From NCBI GenBank assembly GCA_964478625.1, contig CAYZJH010000005.1, positions 49,327-113,326 on the forward strand: 64,000 nt of DNA, written 5' to 3'. The notes beneath the pieces are model-generated. The model was not told where the DNA came from, made no database searches, and saw only the letters and a list, made by a program, of their open reading frames with translations. Origin of the DNA: SKZT01 sp964478625. Lineage in GTDB: Bacteria; Desulfobacterota; Desulfobacteria; Desulfobacterales; SKZT01. Positions 19,058 through 27,831 of this stretch are shown here, piece after piece (within the stretch, counting starts at the first letter, position 1; every line of letters starts with the position of its first letter). The position numbers and the translations under genes are program-made.

Positions 19058-19885
19058 TTATTTCAGGGGAATATATCCTGAATCTCTGATTATTCCCGCC
19101 CCTTCTTCACTCAGGATATAATCGATAAAGGAACGAACCAGCGGGGAAGGCTCACCTTTGGTATTCATGTACAATTGTCTCACTACGGAATAGGTTCCAT
19201 CGACTGCCGTTTCCTGTGATGGACTTACCCCGTCCACTGCCAAAGGTTTGACCTCGGAATCGATATGACCGATGCTCATATAGCCGATGGCGTGCCTGTC
19301 TCTGGACACAGCCACTTTCATGGCACCATTGGACTGGATGATATTTGCGGTCATCACGATAGGCTCTTTTTTTAGCAGAATGCCCCAGAACACCTCATGG
19401 GTACCACTGGCTTCTTCACGGGCATACACATGAATCCGGGCATCCTCCCCTCCCACTTCATTCCACCGCGTAATCCGACCGGAAAATATATCCCTGATTT
19501 GTTCGGCACTCAAGCCGGTCAATGGGTTTTCCGGATGAACGATCGGTGCGACACCATCGATGGCAAAAGGAAAGGACTGAAGACCAAAAGCGGAAACTTC
19601 CTCATCAGACAACGCCCTTCCGGTATTACCGATATCCACAAGGCCTTCACCGACTTTTTGCACCCCGATTCCGGTTCCGCCCCCCGCGACACTGATCTGA
19701 ATATCCGGATAACGGGTCATGATCCTTTTGGCGGCTTCATTCATCACCGGTATATGAGCGGTACCCCCGGCAATGTCAATGGTCCCTTTCATTCCCTCAA
19801 ACCCCTGCAAATCCGAAGCCTGAGTGGAAACAGCAAAATATCCGGCAATCAAAAAAATCAATAATGTTAAAAAAGTTTTTTTCAT
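19058..19885 (-). CDS. pstS: Phosphate-binding protein PstS
   Basis: Periplasmic receptor of the importer. It has a Sec signal peptide (residues 1-23, ending STQASD), then the phosphate-contacting glycine-rich segment GGGTGIGVQKVGEGLVDIG and a REEASGTHE loop with the Ser-Gly-Thr typical of PstS. The length is 275 aa, the shorter PstS type. GGAGGTAA sits seven bases before the ATG. It is the first gene of pstSCAB; a clear Pho box was not recognised upstream. Confidence 0.93.
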   Translation of the reverse strand: MKKTFLTLLIFLIAGYFAVSTQASDLQGFEGMKGTIDIAGGTAHIPVMNEAAKRIMTRYPDIQISVAGGGTGIGVQKVGEGLVDIGNTGRALSDEEVSAFGLQSFPFAIDGVAPIVHPENPLTGLSAEQIRDIFSGRITRWNEVGGEDARIHVYAREEASGTHEVFWGILLKKEPIVMTANIIQSNGAMKVAVSRDRHAIGYMSIGHIDSEVKPLAVDGVSPSQETAVDGTYSVVRQLYMNTKGEPSPLVRSFIDYILSEEGAGIIRDSGYIPLK

Positions 19886-19986
19886 ACGTAATTTACCTCC
19901 GAACTAGTGATGGGTCACAGATTTAACATGGCAAACAATAACCATATTTTGTTCATGATCGTCCAATAGTTTATCTGAATAAAATG

Positions 19987-20022
19987 CCGATAATAGTATT
20001 GATTTTATCAATGAATTATCGG
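19987..20022. promoter_or_regulatory. Large dyad in the pstS / AOR divergent intergenic region
   Basis: Two nested inverted repeats: CCGATAAT (19987-19994) with ATTATCGG (20015-20022), and inside them ATTGAT with ATCAAT around a TTT centre, giving arms of about 16 bases. It lies about 100 bases upstream of pstS and 190 upstream of the aldehyde oxidoreductase gene. No T-run follows on either strand, so an operator is more likely than a terminator. Which of the two divergent genes it controls cannot be told. Confidence 0.4.
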
Positions 20023-20208
20023 TGGAGAAAGATCCCAAGCCTTTTTAGGTTTGAGCATTAATTGCAAATCCCAAAGTCACTGCACCCTATAAATTCCGAA
20101 TTGACACGTCATCTGTTTCGATGTAAGGATCATGCCCTCAAAAGCGGGTACCTAAGATTGTATCCCGCAGGATCATATAACCGAAGTCGCTGAAACAAGG
20201 GGATACAC

Positions 20209-22395
20209 ATGAGATATGAAAATTCAGGGTTGAAGCATGGATACACAAACAAGATACTTACAATTGACCTTGCCAAAGACGCCATCGATGCTCCCCCACT
20301 CGACAAGGGTGTGAGGGATTTTTTCACCGGTGGAAGAGGTTTAGGGCTTTACCTGTTGCACAAAAAATATGTTGCCGGGATGAATGCTCTTGACCCGGGC
20401 AACCCCTTGATATTTTCACCGGGTCCTTTAGGCGGAATTCCCCAATTCCCCGGAGCAGGCAAATGCATGGCTATCTCGCTTTCCCCCCTTACCGGAATCC
20501 CCGGGGCATCAAATTTCGGAGGACATTTCGGTGCATATCTCAAGTACGCCGGATTTGATGCCTTGGAAATTACCGGGATTGCTGCAAAAGATTCCATGAT
20601 CGTCATCGATGCTTTCAAACAAGAGGTCTCCCTTTTGGAGGCGCCGGCAATCGACCATGTGTTTGACCTTGAAAACGCCATTATCGAACGTTTCTCCAGC
20701 ATGGGTCATAAAAAGAAACATATCGTTTTTGTCACTACCGGCCTGGGAGCGGCCAATACCTCCTACGGCTGTATCAACAGCCATTATTACGATCCTACAA
20801 AACCCGTGTGCGGAGAAAAAGGCCTATTCAGGACCAAGCAGGCCGGAAGAACAGGCCTGGGCACGGTCATGATGCACAAAAAAGTCAGGGCTATCGTAAT
20901 TCTGGCGACATTTCCCAGCGGAGATAATCCTTACGGCGCTCACGACTGGACCCGGGTAAAGGAAGCTGGAATGAGGCTTCACAAAGTGATCAGGGAAGTT
21001 GATCCCAATTCGCTTCGGATGAACCGGAAAGGCTCTGCAGGATTGATCGCGTTCATGAATAAGGAATCTTATCAGTCTCTTCCTGTTAAGAACTACCAAT
21101 TGGGGAACGACCCCCGGGCAGACAATATATGTGGCAAATATTATGAGCAACACCTGTTTGAGCATCGCGGCAATGACGGCTGCTTTCCGGGTTGTAATCT
21201 TGGGTGTACCAAAGGAGGTCTCGTCACTTTGAGAACAGGACGGAAAAAAGGTTCGCAAGTCTGGGTGGACGGCCCTGAATACGAAACGGCTGCCGCGTTC
21301 GGTTCCAACCTCGACATATGGAATGCAGAATTCATCATGGAGGCCAACTGGCTTTGCGACGACTATGGCATTGACACCATTACCTCAGCCGTCATCATTG
21401 CCTTTCTCATGGAATGTTTCCAGAGGGGATATCTGACCCAAGAGGACACGGACGGACTCGAACTGACCTGGGGAAATGAAGACGCCGTTTTGGATTTTCT
21501 CCATCGCATCGCCCGCCAGGAGAGCGAATTGGCCCATATTGCCGGTATGGGTATGGAACCGCTGATCAGGTGGATTTCAGAAAGATACACAAAACGCACC
21601 GGCAAACCTGATCCCGAACAAGATATCAGGCGATTTGCCATGCACACCAAAGGACTTCCATTTTCCCTCTACAGGACCCATCGGTCATTGTCCATGCAGG
21701 CTTCCTATGCCGCAGCCAGTGATATCGGCGCTCACCATGCCGCGGCCTGGCTGGTCAAGGTGGATTTGCTGGGGGCGTTTCCCACGTTTCAGGACAAGGC
21801 CGCAGCCCTGATTTCCTATCCCAGAGTCCGACTCGGAAACGACAATCTGGGATTGTGTAAACTTCCCTGGGTGGATGTATTCAACCCGGCCTCCGGGGAA
21901 ATGAAAAATACTGACATTTACATCAATCCTGCCTCTCAGGAGATTTATGCGGACTTCTACAACGGCATGCTGGGAACCGACATGACCTGGCAGGAGATTT
22001 TTGCTCAAACCGACCGGGACATCAATCTTCAGCGCGTCATGAACGCCATGGTTTTCGGTCCGGAAACACGGAACCGGGACCAGATTCCGGAAAGGGCCAT
22101 CGGACCGACCGATGATGCCCTCTATGATGCGGAAAAAGACTACCATGACCGGGAAGTCAGCAGAATCACCGGAAAATCGCTGCCTGAAGTTCAGGCCATG
22201 GGCAGCCCGGAAAAACGGAAAATCCTCATGGGTCATCGCCAAAAGGAGCTGTCTGAACTTATTGATGCGTATTATGAAAAGCGGGGGTGGTCATCTTTCG
22301 GCATTCCTTCGGTGGTTACCCTTCAGCAGCTCGGACTGTGGCACTATCTGAGCCAAGAAGCAAAGGAACAGGTTACGAGGCTCAGCGAAAATTAA
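20209..22395 (+). CDS. Aldehyde:ferredoxin oxidoreductase family protein
   Basis: Oxidises aldehydes to acids with ferredoxin as acceptor, using a tungsto-bispterin and a 4Fe-4S cluster. The N-terminal half shows the family's pterin-binding features (FTGGRGLGLYLL, KCMAISLSPLTG, GGHFGAYLKYAGFDALEI). Cluster ligands are Cys325, Cys329, Cys333 and Cys550 (in DNLGLCKLPW). The first three are spaced C-x3-C-x3-C (GCFPGCNLGC) where the archaeal AOR has C-x2-C-x3-C. At 728 aa it exceeds the roughly 600 aa of classical AOR. AAGGGGAT precedes the ATG. It is monocistronic, or followed at 239 bases by the nitronate monooxygenase gene. Substrate is not known. Confidence 0.92.
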   Translation: MRYENSGLKHGYTNKILTIDLAKDAIDAPPLDKGVRDFFTGGRGLGLYLLHKKYVAGMNALDPGNPLIFSPGPLGGIPQFPGAGKCMAISLSPLTGIPGASNFGGHFGAYLKYAGFDALEITGIAAKDSMIVIDAFKQEVSLLEAPAIDHVFDLENAIIERFSSMGHKKKHIVFVTTGLGAANTSYGCINSHYYDPTKPVCGEKGLFRTKQAGRTGLGTVMMHKKVRAIVILATFPSGDNPYGAHDWTRVKEAGMRLHKVIREVDPNSLRMNRKGSAGLIAFMNKESYQSLPVKNYQLGNDPRADNICGKYYEQHLFEHRGNDGCFPGCNLGCTKGGLVTLRTGRKKGSQVWVDGPEYETAAAFGSNLDIWNAEFIMEANWLCDDYGIDTITSAVIIAFLMECFQRGYLTQEDTDGLELTWGNEDAVLDFLHRIARQESELAHIAGMGMEPLIRWISERYTKRTGKPDPEQDIRRFAMHTKGLPFSLYRTHRSLSMQASYAAASDIGAHHAAAWLVKVDLLGAFPTFQDKAAALISYPRVRLGNDNLGLCKLPWVDVFNPASGEMKNTDIYINPASQEIYADFYNGMLGTDMTWQEIFAQTDRDINLQRVMNAMVFGPETRNRDQIPERAIGPTDDALYDAEKDYHDREVSRITGKSLPEVQAMGSPEKRKILMGHRQKELSELIDAYYEKRGWSSFGIPSVVTLQQLGLWHYLSQEAKEQVTRLSEN

Positions 22396-22551
22396 GTTGA
22401 ACTCGGGGATCTTATGGATACATACGTGCTTTTCCGGAGGATTTCACAGCAAACGAGTCCATATGCCCGGTAAAACGTTAACACCGCCACCGGAGAAATG
22501 TTGTTTCATTTTTTGATATTGTAAAACTTTTGTAACACCCGATGATCTGTT

Positions 22552-22580
22552 TTGATATTTTGTTCAAGTTGCTTTATTAA
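22552..22580 (+). promoter_or_regulatory. Sigma-70-like promoter of the nitronate monooxygenase gene
   Basis: TTGATA (22552-22557) and TATTAA (22575-22580) are separated by exactly 17 bases, 5/6 and 4/6 matches to consensus. The start codon lies 55 bases after the -10, with a good ribosome binding site in between. Confidence 0.45.
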
Positions 22581-22634
22581 TATGGTGTTCAAAATTTCTG
22601 GATCATAACTGGGAACAACAACCGGGGAGGAATA

Positions 22635-23783
22635 GTGAATTTTCCTGCATTAAAAATTAGAGATCTGGTTTGCCATACACCGATAGTTCAAGGCGGCATG
22701 GGCGTAGGAATTTCCCTGTCGGGACTGGCCTCAGCGGTTGCCAACGAGGGCGGCATCGGGGTTATTGCTGCTGCAATGATCGGTATCGGTGAACCTGATG
22801 TATGCAAAAACCCTGCAGAGGCAAACATCAGGGCTCTTCGAAGGGAAATCAGAAAAGCCAGATCCATGACCAAAGGCATTATCGGGGTCAACATCATGGT
22901 TGCCCTGACCCATTATCCTGAACTTGTCAAAACCTCGATAGAAGAAGGCATTGATATCATATTCTCCGGTGCAGGTCTTCCCATGGACCTTCCGGGCTAT
23001 CTAACCAAAGGTGCTAAAACAAAATTAGCCCCAATCGTATCTTCAGGCCGTGCAGCCAAACTCATATGCCGCAAATGGCTAAACAGATTTGATTATCTTC
23101 CGGATGCTTTTGTGGTGGAAGGTCCTAAAGCAGGGGGTCATTTGGGGTTCAAGGAAGACCAGATAGACGATCCTGTTTTCGCCCTTGAAAATCTGGTCAA
23201 GGACGTTGTGGATACCATAGCCCCCATTGCAAGCGAAAGAAACAGGGCTATCCCGGTCATTGCCGCCGGGGGTATTTACACAGGCGAAGACATTCGAAAT
23301 TTTCTGGATATCGGAGCATCCGCGGTTCAGTTGGGAACCCGTTTTGTGGCCACCCATGAATGTGATGCCGCTGACAGTTTCAAACAAATGTTTTTGACAG
23401 CCAAAAAAGAAGATCTCGTGGTTATCAAAAGCCCGGTAGGCATGCCCGGGCGCGCCGTGCGAAATCAGTTCCTAAATGAAGTCGAATCCGGAGCCAAAAA
23501 GCCGTTCAACTGTCCGTACCATTGTATCAAGACCTGCGATCCTTCCAAAAGCCCGTATTGTATCGCTTTGGCTCTGGCAGGTGCCCGAAAAGGGAAATTT
23601 AAATACGGCTTTGCTTTTGCCGGCTCCAATGCTTACCGGATCAACCAAATTATCTCGGTCAAAGAACTTATCAATTCTCTTCGTGATGAATATCGGCAAT
23701 CCTTTTCAGATCCGGCCGGCATTGTTTCAATATCCGGGAAATTTGATATGTTTTCAAATGAAAGGATTTCCGCTACTCTTTGA
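22635..23783 (+). CDS. Nitronate monooxygenase family flavoprotein
   Basis: FMN-dependent TIM-barrel enzyme of the 2-nitropropane dioxygenase group, expected to oxidise alkyl nitronates. Visible family features are TPIVQGGMGVGISLSGLASAVANEGGIGVI at the N-terminus, the phosphate-binding IPVIAAGGIYTGEDIRNFLDIGASAVQLGTRFVAT, and a C-terminal cysteine-containing segment (CPYHCIKTC...YCIALALAGARKGK) common in anaerobe homologues. FabK-type enoyl-ACP reductases share the fold and cannot be excluded. It begins with GTG, four bases after GGGGAGG. It is 382 aa. Confidence 0.85.
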   Translation: MNFPALKIRDLVCHTPIVQGGMGVGISLSGLASAVANEGGIGVIAAAMIGIGEPDVCKNPAEANIRALRREIRKARSMTKGIIGVNIMVALTHYPELVKTSIEEGIDIIFSGAGLPMDLPGYLTKGAKTKLAPIVSSGRAAKLICRKWLNRFDYLPDAFVVEGPKAGGHLGFKEDQIDDPVFALENLVKDVVDTIAPIASERNRAIPVIAAGGIYTGEDIRNFLDIGASAVQLGTRFVATHECDAADSFKQMFLTAKKEDLVVIKSPVGMPGRAVRNQFLNEVESGAKKPFNCPYHCIKTCDPSKSPYCIALALAGARKGKFKYGFAFAGSNAYRINQIISVKELINSLRDEYRQSFSDPAGIVSISGKFDMFSNERISATL

Positions 23784-23825
23784 CAGCCTGTCGAAGGAAA
23801 AACCAATTCCATTGGTATAAACCCA

Positions 23826-23863
23826 AAAGCCGTATTATCGTCAAAACAAATCAATACGGCTTT
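23826..23863. terminator. Hairpin terminator between convergent genes
   Basis: An 11-bp perfect stem, AAAGCCGTATT (23826-23836) with AATACGGCTTT (23853-23863), and a 16-base loop. It sits between the plus-strand nitronate monooxygenase and the minus-strand rubredoxin genes, with a short T tract on each strand, so it may end both transcripts. Confidence 0.5.
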
Positions 23864-23941
23864 GGTACTTCAACGCAAATCAAATGATGTTTTGTTTCCA
23901 CCCTAATTGGAATGACAGGGTGCAGTCAATAAGCTGGTTTC

Positions 23942-24145
23942 CTATTCCTCTTTTGTTGACCCCGGACCAACCAGCGGCCTGAACATCTTTTTACTTGCAC
24001 CACAAACCGGGCAACACCAGTCATCAGATAAATCCTTAAAGCAAGTCCCCTTTTTTACTTTTCCTCTCCGGTCTCCCCTGTCCGGATCGTAGATACATCC
24101 ACAATTGACGGTCTGACACTGATACATTTCTTCTGGTTTCGCCAT
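23942..24145 (-). CDS. Rubredoxin, C-x4-C type
   Basis: Small one-iron electron carrier. Iron ligands are Cys10 and Cys15 (C-x4-C-G) and Cys45 and Cys48 (CPVCG); common rubredoxins have C-x2-C in the first pair. Extra cysteines 17, 35 and 44 are also present. The ATG at 24145 is chosen because AGGAGG lies six bases before it; the ATG at 24151 touches that site directly. The protein is 67 aa. It comes 21 bases after the Mrp ATPase gene, so it probably ends the DUF134-NifX-like-Mrp run. Confidence 0.88.
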   Translation of the reverse strand: MAKPEEMYQCQTVNCGCIYDPDRGDRRGKVKKGTCFKDLSDDWCCPVCGASKKMFRPLVGPGSTKEE

Positions 24146-24166
24146 TTCCATCCTCCTGTGTTTAGG

Positions 24167-25009
24167 TCACTTCAATTCCATAAGCTTTTCAGCAATCCTG
24201 GAAAATGCTTGTGTTACAGGAGAATCCTTGTATTGGTCAATAAATGATGCACCGGAATCTCCACAGGAAACCATTCTGGGATCAAAAGGTATCTTCCCCA
24301 AAAATGGGATTGAAAGTGCTTTTGCAGTTTTTTCTCCGCCTCCGCATCCGAATAACTCCAGCATTTCTCCGCAGTGCGGGCAGGCCAGTCCGCTCATGTT
24401 CTCAATAAGGCCGAAAATCTTCAAATGAACTGTTTTGCAAAAATTAATGGATTTTCGTACATCCGCCAAAGAAACTTCCTGAGGCGTGGTTACAATGATG
24501 GCCATGGCATCACTGATGGTCTGAGCAACAGTCAACGGTTCATCGCCTGTTCCCGGTGGAGAATCAATGACTAAAAAATCGAGATTTCCCCACTCCACAT
24601 CGCCGATAAACTGGCGGATGGCTGAGTATTTAATCGGTCCTCTCCAAATGATAGCGTCATCCTTGCTCACACTCAACGATTCAATGGAAACAACATGCAA
24701 ATGCTCCGAGTATTTCATCGGTTCAAGTTTGTTATTGGCATTAACATCCAGCAAACCGTCAAGTCCAAGCATTCTGGGAACATCCGGTCCGTGAAGATCG
24801 ACATCCATGATTCCCACGTTGGCTCCCTTGCCGGCAAGAGCAATGGCTAAATTCACGGATGTACTGGTTTTTCCGACCCCACCTTTTCCGCTCATGACCA
24901 GTAACTTGTGTTTAATTTTTTGAAGAGAGCCTTTTAAAGCTGCATCCTGCTCATCTTTACTCCGGCTTTTGTTCACCGAGCAGCCGGACTGTTGATTTTG
25001 GTTTTCCAT
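24167..25009 (-). CDS. Mrp/NBP35-family Fe-S cluster carrier ATPase
   Basis: Cytoplasmic P-loop protein that binds and transfers 4Fe-4S clusters. A short N-terminal segment carries one Cys (SGCSV), followed by the deviant Walker A MSGKGGVGKTSTSVNLAIAL, the A' region GIMDVDLHGPDVPRMLG and LVIDSPPGTGDE. Near the C-terminus CPHCGE supplies the bridging C-x2-C for cluster binding. The ATG at 25009 has TTAGGAG ten bases upstream and gives 280 aa; an in-frame extension to 25057 has no support. Clustered with a NifX-like protein and DUF134 regulator, as is common in anaerobes. Confidence 0.92.
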   Translation of the reverse strand: MENQNQQSGCSVNKSRSKDEQDAALKGSLQKIKHKLLVMSGKGGVGKTSTSVNLAIALAGKGANVGIMDVDLHGPDVPRMLGLDGLLDVNANNKLEPMKYSEHLHVVSIESLSVSKDDAIIWRGPIKYSAIRQFIGDVEWGNLDFLVIDSPPGTGDEPLTVAQTISDAMAIIVTTPQEVSLADVRKSINFCKTVHLKIFGLIENMSGLACPHCGEMLELFGCGGGEKTAKALSIPFLGKIPFDPRMVSCGDSGASFIDQYKDSPVTQAFSRIAEKLMELK

Positions 25010-25034
25010 TTTTTTATGTCTCCTAAAATAAATC

Positions 25035-25397
25035 CTATGCCCAGTGCCCGTCCGCATTCGGAGCCTGGGACTCTTTCAGTTTTCCTGCATTGAAATCCCT
25101 GATGGCATCCTCAACAGAGCCATTTGCACCGGAAATCGTTTTAATCCCCGCACTTTTCAAAACCATGAACGCTTTGGGACCACAGAATCCAGTGATAAGA
25201 ACTTCAGCACCATTGTCAATAATGGTTTTTCCGGCCTGAATACCAGCCCCTTGAACAAGATTCCTGTTTTCACTGTTTTCCAATACTTTAAATTCCAGAG
25301 TATCCGAATCAACAATGATCAGATAGGCCGCACGCCCAAAGCGAGGGTCCAGTTCGGATTTTAAATCCGGTCCGGTTGACGTTACTGCAATTTTCAT
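25035..25397 (-). CDS. NifX/NafY-like dinitrogenase cofactor-biosynthesis family protein
   Basis: Small domain (120 aa) of the family found in NifX, NifB C-termini and NafY, which bind Fe-S or Fe-Mo cofactor precursors. Characteristic segments are MKIAVTSTGPDLKSELDPRFGRAAYLIIVD and GAEVLITGFCGPKAFMVLKSAGIK. There are no other nif genes here, so nitrogen fixation is not implied; stand-alone copies near Mrp ATPases are thought to help with metal clusters. GAGGAAGG precedes the ATG. Confidence 0.9.
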   Translation of the reverse strand: MKIAVTSTGPDLKSELDPRFGRAAYLIIVDSDTLEFKVLENSENRNLVQGAGIQAGKTIIDNGAEVLITGFCGPKAFMVLKSAGIKTISGANGSVEDAIRDFNAGKLKESQAPNADGHWA

Positions 25398-25420
25398 TTT
25401 TCCTTCCTCTTCAAAAACTT

Positions 25421-25846
25421 TTAAAGCGTTCCAGGTACCGGGATGCGGTAGAATTTATCATCATCGCACCCAGGACATTTTTTCGGCCTCCCCGTTCCCA
25501 TGGGTTCCTCCCATTCGTGTCCGCAAAGACTACATCTAAAAAGACGCGGCCCCTTCATCATCCGGTAATTTCCACCCTCAACATTAATCGCTTTGCCATT
25601 AATCAAAGCATCCGCAACTTTTCTCCGGGCCTGCTGAAGAATGCGACCGAAAGTTGCCCGGGAAACACCCATCTGTCGTCCGGCCTCTTCGTGGGACATG
25701 CATAGTAAATCCGCTAATCTGACAGCCTCCCTTTCATCCACTGCGAGCCGGATCTCCTCCAGTTCGACCATAGGGATTCCCCTGGGTTTAAAGTAGCTGA
25801 CTTCCGGATTATACGCCACATACCGATCCTTTCGGGGTCTGACCAT
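25421..25846 (-). CDS. DUF134 / UPF0251 helix-turn-helix protein with zinc-ribbon tail
   Basis: Putative DNA-binding protein. The N-terminus MVRPRKDRYVAYNPEVSYFKPRG and the helix-turn-helix SHEEAGRQMGVSRATFGRILQQARRKVADAL are diagnostic of UPF0251. The C-terminus adds two C-x2-C pairs (CSLCG and CPGCD), which look like a rubredoxin-like or zinc-ribbon knuckle. AAGGAG lies six bases before the ATG. First gene of the cluster with the NifX-like, Mrp and rubredoxin genes, so it may regulate them. Confidence 0.9.
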   Translation of the reverse strand: MVRPRKDRYVAYNPEVSYFKPRGIPMVELEEIRLAVDEREAVRLADLLCMSHEEAGRQMGVSRATFGRILQQARRKVADALINGKAINVEGGNYRMMKGPRLFRCSLCGHEWEEPMGTGRPKKCPGCDDDKFYRIPVPGTL

Positions 25847-26024
25847 CTACAACTCCTTTTATGAGCATATGCCCATAATTATTATCATTAAGTCTAAAAA
25901 AAGTTTTTGTCAAGATAACGTCAACATTTTATCAACAATCCCAATGCAACACCGAAAACACCCCTTCCGAATAAAAGGCTCCTGGATTACACGACAGTCA
26001 AAGAACCGGCATCCTATTATGAAC

Positions 26025-27245
26025 CTATTGTGGATCATATTGCTCACCTCTAATATAAACCAACCGATTTTGGTTGAAATTTTCAGGCAAATGTTGAGGA
26101 TTTCCTTTAACAGCGATAAACGAGGCTTCTTTTGACACGGAGATGGTACCGGCACTTTCAATGCCAAGCAGAACAGCCCCCTTGTTTGAAGCACAGCAAA
26201 TTGCTTCTTCAATATCAAATCCCGCCCTGATAAAAATCTTCAACTCCTCCAAAAGAGACCGTCCATGGTGTACGCCCATACTTCCGGAATCGGTGCCTAA
26301 AGCCATTGAAACTCCCAGTCTTTTTCCCATGGCCAATTGCTCTATCTGATGATCAAGATACTTCTGGGCAACATCGGCCTCAGGGGTTTCCGCCCCCAAT
26401 GTTTCAGCATATCCTTTCATCGTGCAGGCAGTGGGAACCCAAAAGGTGCCCCTGTCAGCCATGCGTTTGAGGTTGTTTTCTCCGAGGAAAAAGCCATGTT
26501 CAATGGAACGGCACCCGGCTTCAATCGCAATCCTTACGGGTTCATCACCATTGGCATGAACCATCACCGGAAGGTCATAATCGGAAGCAACCCTTACGGC
26601 CTCTTTAAGTTCTTCTGATTCGAACTGTGGCTCTGTTTGTTTGCCGAAATTTTTCAGACTGTTGATACCCGAATTAACAATCTTGATGTGATCCGGCCGA
26701 TGGGATCGAATTTCCATTAAATCCCTTTTAATAGCAGACGCAAGGGATTCTCCACTTTCCGGTGACCGGCCTATCAGTTTCCCGTAACGCCCTTTCCGGT
26801 TCCATGCTTTTCCGGCAACTTTAAGATATATTGATCGGTTTTGCAACTTCAGGCATTTTTCTTTGTAGCGCATGACATGCCCTAGACGGTCTGCACCATC
26901 TCGGACGGCAATGTTTCCAGAAGCCAGATGCTGTCGAATATGCTCGGAAATAACCGGCCTGATATCCTCAAATCCGACTTCCAGTTGGAATTGCCTTATT
27001 TTCAGGTCTTCAGTGCCCGACATGAACAGATGGACATGGGAATCCACAAAAGCCGGAACGACCGTATATTCCGAAAAATCGATCATATCAAACGGTTTAT
27101 TTTGCACAGACGATTCCAGATCGGTATCCATTGGATAAACCTTGTTAATGATTCCGTCTTCAATATCGATCATCATATTTTTCCTGGCCGGGTTTCCGGT
27201 TCCATCGATAAGCCATCCGGCCAGTAAACAGAATGATTTTGTCAT
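26025..27245 (-). CDS. Metal-dependent amidohydrolase
   Basis: Amidohydrolase-superfamily hydrolase. The N-terminal beta-sandwich (LIDGTGNPARKNMMIDIEDG) leads into VVPAFVDSHVHLFMSG, the first metal-binding His-x-His. HIKIVNSG holds the Lys usually carbamylated, PVMVHANG and SIEHGFF carry the next metal-binding histidines, and ALGTDSG the conserved Asp. The arrangement fits the imidazolonepropionase/prolidase-like group. At 406 aa the length is typical. Substrate cannot be told. It starts 83 bases after the YbaK gene and may end the same operon. Confidence 0.85.
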   Translation of the reverse strand: MTKSFCLLAGWLIDGTGNPARKNMMIDIEDGIINKVYPMDTDLESSVQNKPFDMIDFSEYTVVPAFVDSHVHLFMSGTEDLKIRQFQLEVGFEDIRPVISEHIRQHLASGNIAVRDGADRLGHVMRYKEKCLKLQNRSIYLKVAGKAWNRKGRYGKLIGRSPESGESLASAIKRDLMEIRSHRPDHIKIVNSGINSLKNFGKQTEPQFESEELKEAVRVASDYDLPVMVHANGDEPVRIAIEAGCRSIEHGFFLGENNLKRMADRGTFWVPTACTMKGYAETLGAETPEADVAQKYLDHQIEQLAMGKRLGVSMALGTDSGSMGVHHGRSLLEELKIFIRAGFDIEEAICCASNKGAVLLGIESAGTISVSKEASFIAVKGNPQHLPENFNQNRLVYIRGEQYDPQ

Positions 27246-27328
27246 ATTTCCCGGTAGTTATTTCATATCCTGAAAGTCTAAAGTTCTCATTGGATCATCA
27301 TTCCGGCAAGGATCCCAGAATCATTGAG

Positions 27329-27820
27329 TTATTCCGATACATCAACGACCGTTGCCCGTGTGACCCGTAAAAGTTCACGGGTCGTCAACCGCATCATGGC
27401 ATCGATACCGCCTCCGCCTCCATAGATCATATCCATCCTGCATACACCCGTATCAACAAACGTCGGCAATGTCTGTTTATGACCAAAAGGAGGCATGCTT
27501 CCCACCATATAACCACTAAATGCAAGAGCCTGCTCAGGGCTTGCCAATCTGACCTTTTTATGATGGGTTTCCAGGCAATCTGCCAGCTTTCGACGGTCCA
27601 CCCGAGCCAGGCCATTGTTGATGACCAGCACTGGGTTTCCGTTTGCAAGAAAAATCAGTGATTTAATTATCTGATCCGTTTCTGCGCCAAGGACACGGGC
27701 TGCATCCATGACTGTGGGGGTGTGTTCGGCCATGGGAAGAATGGCGGCCTGGATACCGTGAGTCGTTATGAAGTTCTGAAGATCCTCCGGCGTCATGGGA
27801 ATCGTTTTCTGCTTTATCAA
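27329..27820 (-). CDS. YbaK/ProX-type aminoacyl-tRNA deacylase
   Basis: Editing-domain protein that hydrolyses mischarged tRNA, for example Cys-tRNA(Pro) or Ala-tRNA(Pro). It has the conserved Lys in TDQIIKSLIFLANG and the C-terminal GYMVGSMPPFGHKQ...LPTFVD segment of the YbaK fold. It starts with TTG (27820), supported by GAGGAG five bases upstream; the ATG eight codons later lacks one. It is 163 aa. It follows the phosphatase gene by 11 bases. Confidence 0.88.
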   Translation of the reverse strand: MIKQKTIPMTPEDLQNFITTHGIQAAILPMAEHTPTVMDAARVLGAETDQIIKSLIFLANGNPVLVINNGLARVDRRKLADCLETHHKKVRLASPEQALAFSGYMVGSMPPFGHKQTLPTFVDTGVCRMDMIYGGGGGIDAMMRLTTRELLRVTRATVVDVSE

Positions 27821-27831
27821 GTCAACTCCTC

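Noticed and set aside
16527..19885. Pho box upstream of pstS
   Set aside because: No pair of CTGTCAT-like heptamers at the right spacing could be seen between 19886 and 20208.
21685..22242. 185-codon minus-strand frame
   Set aside because: Shadow of the aldehyde oxidoreductase gene; no binding site or domain.
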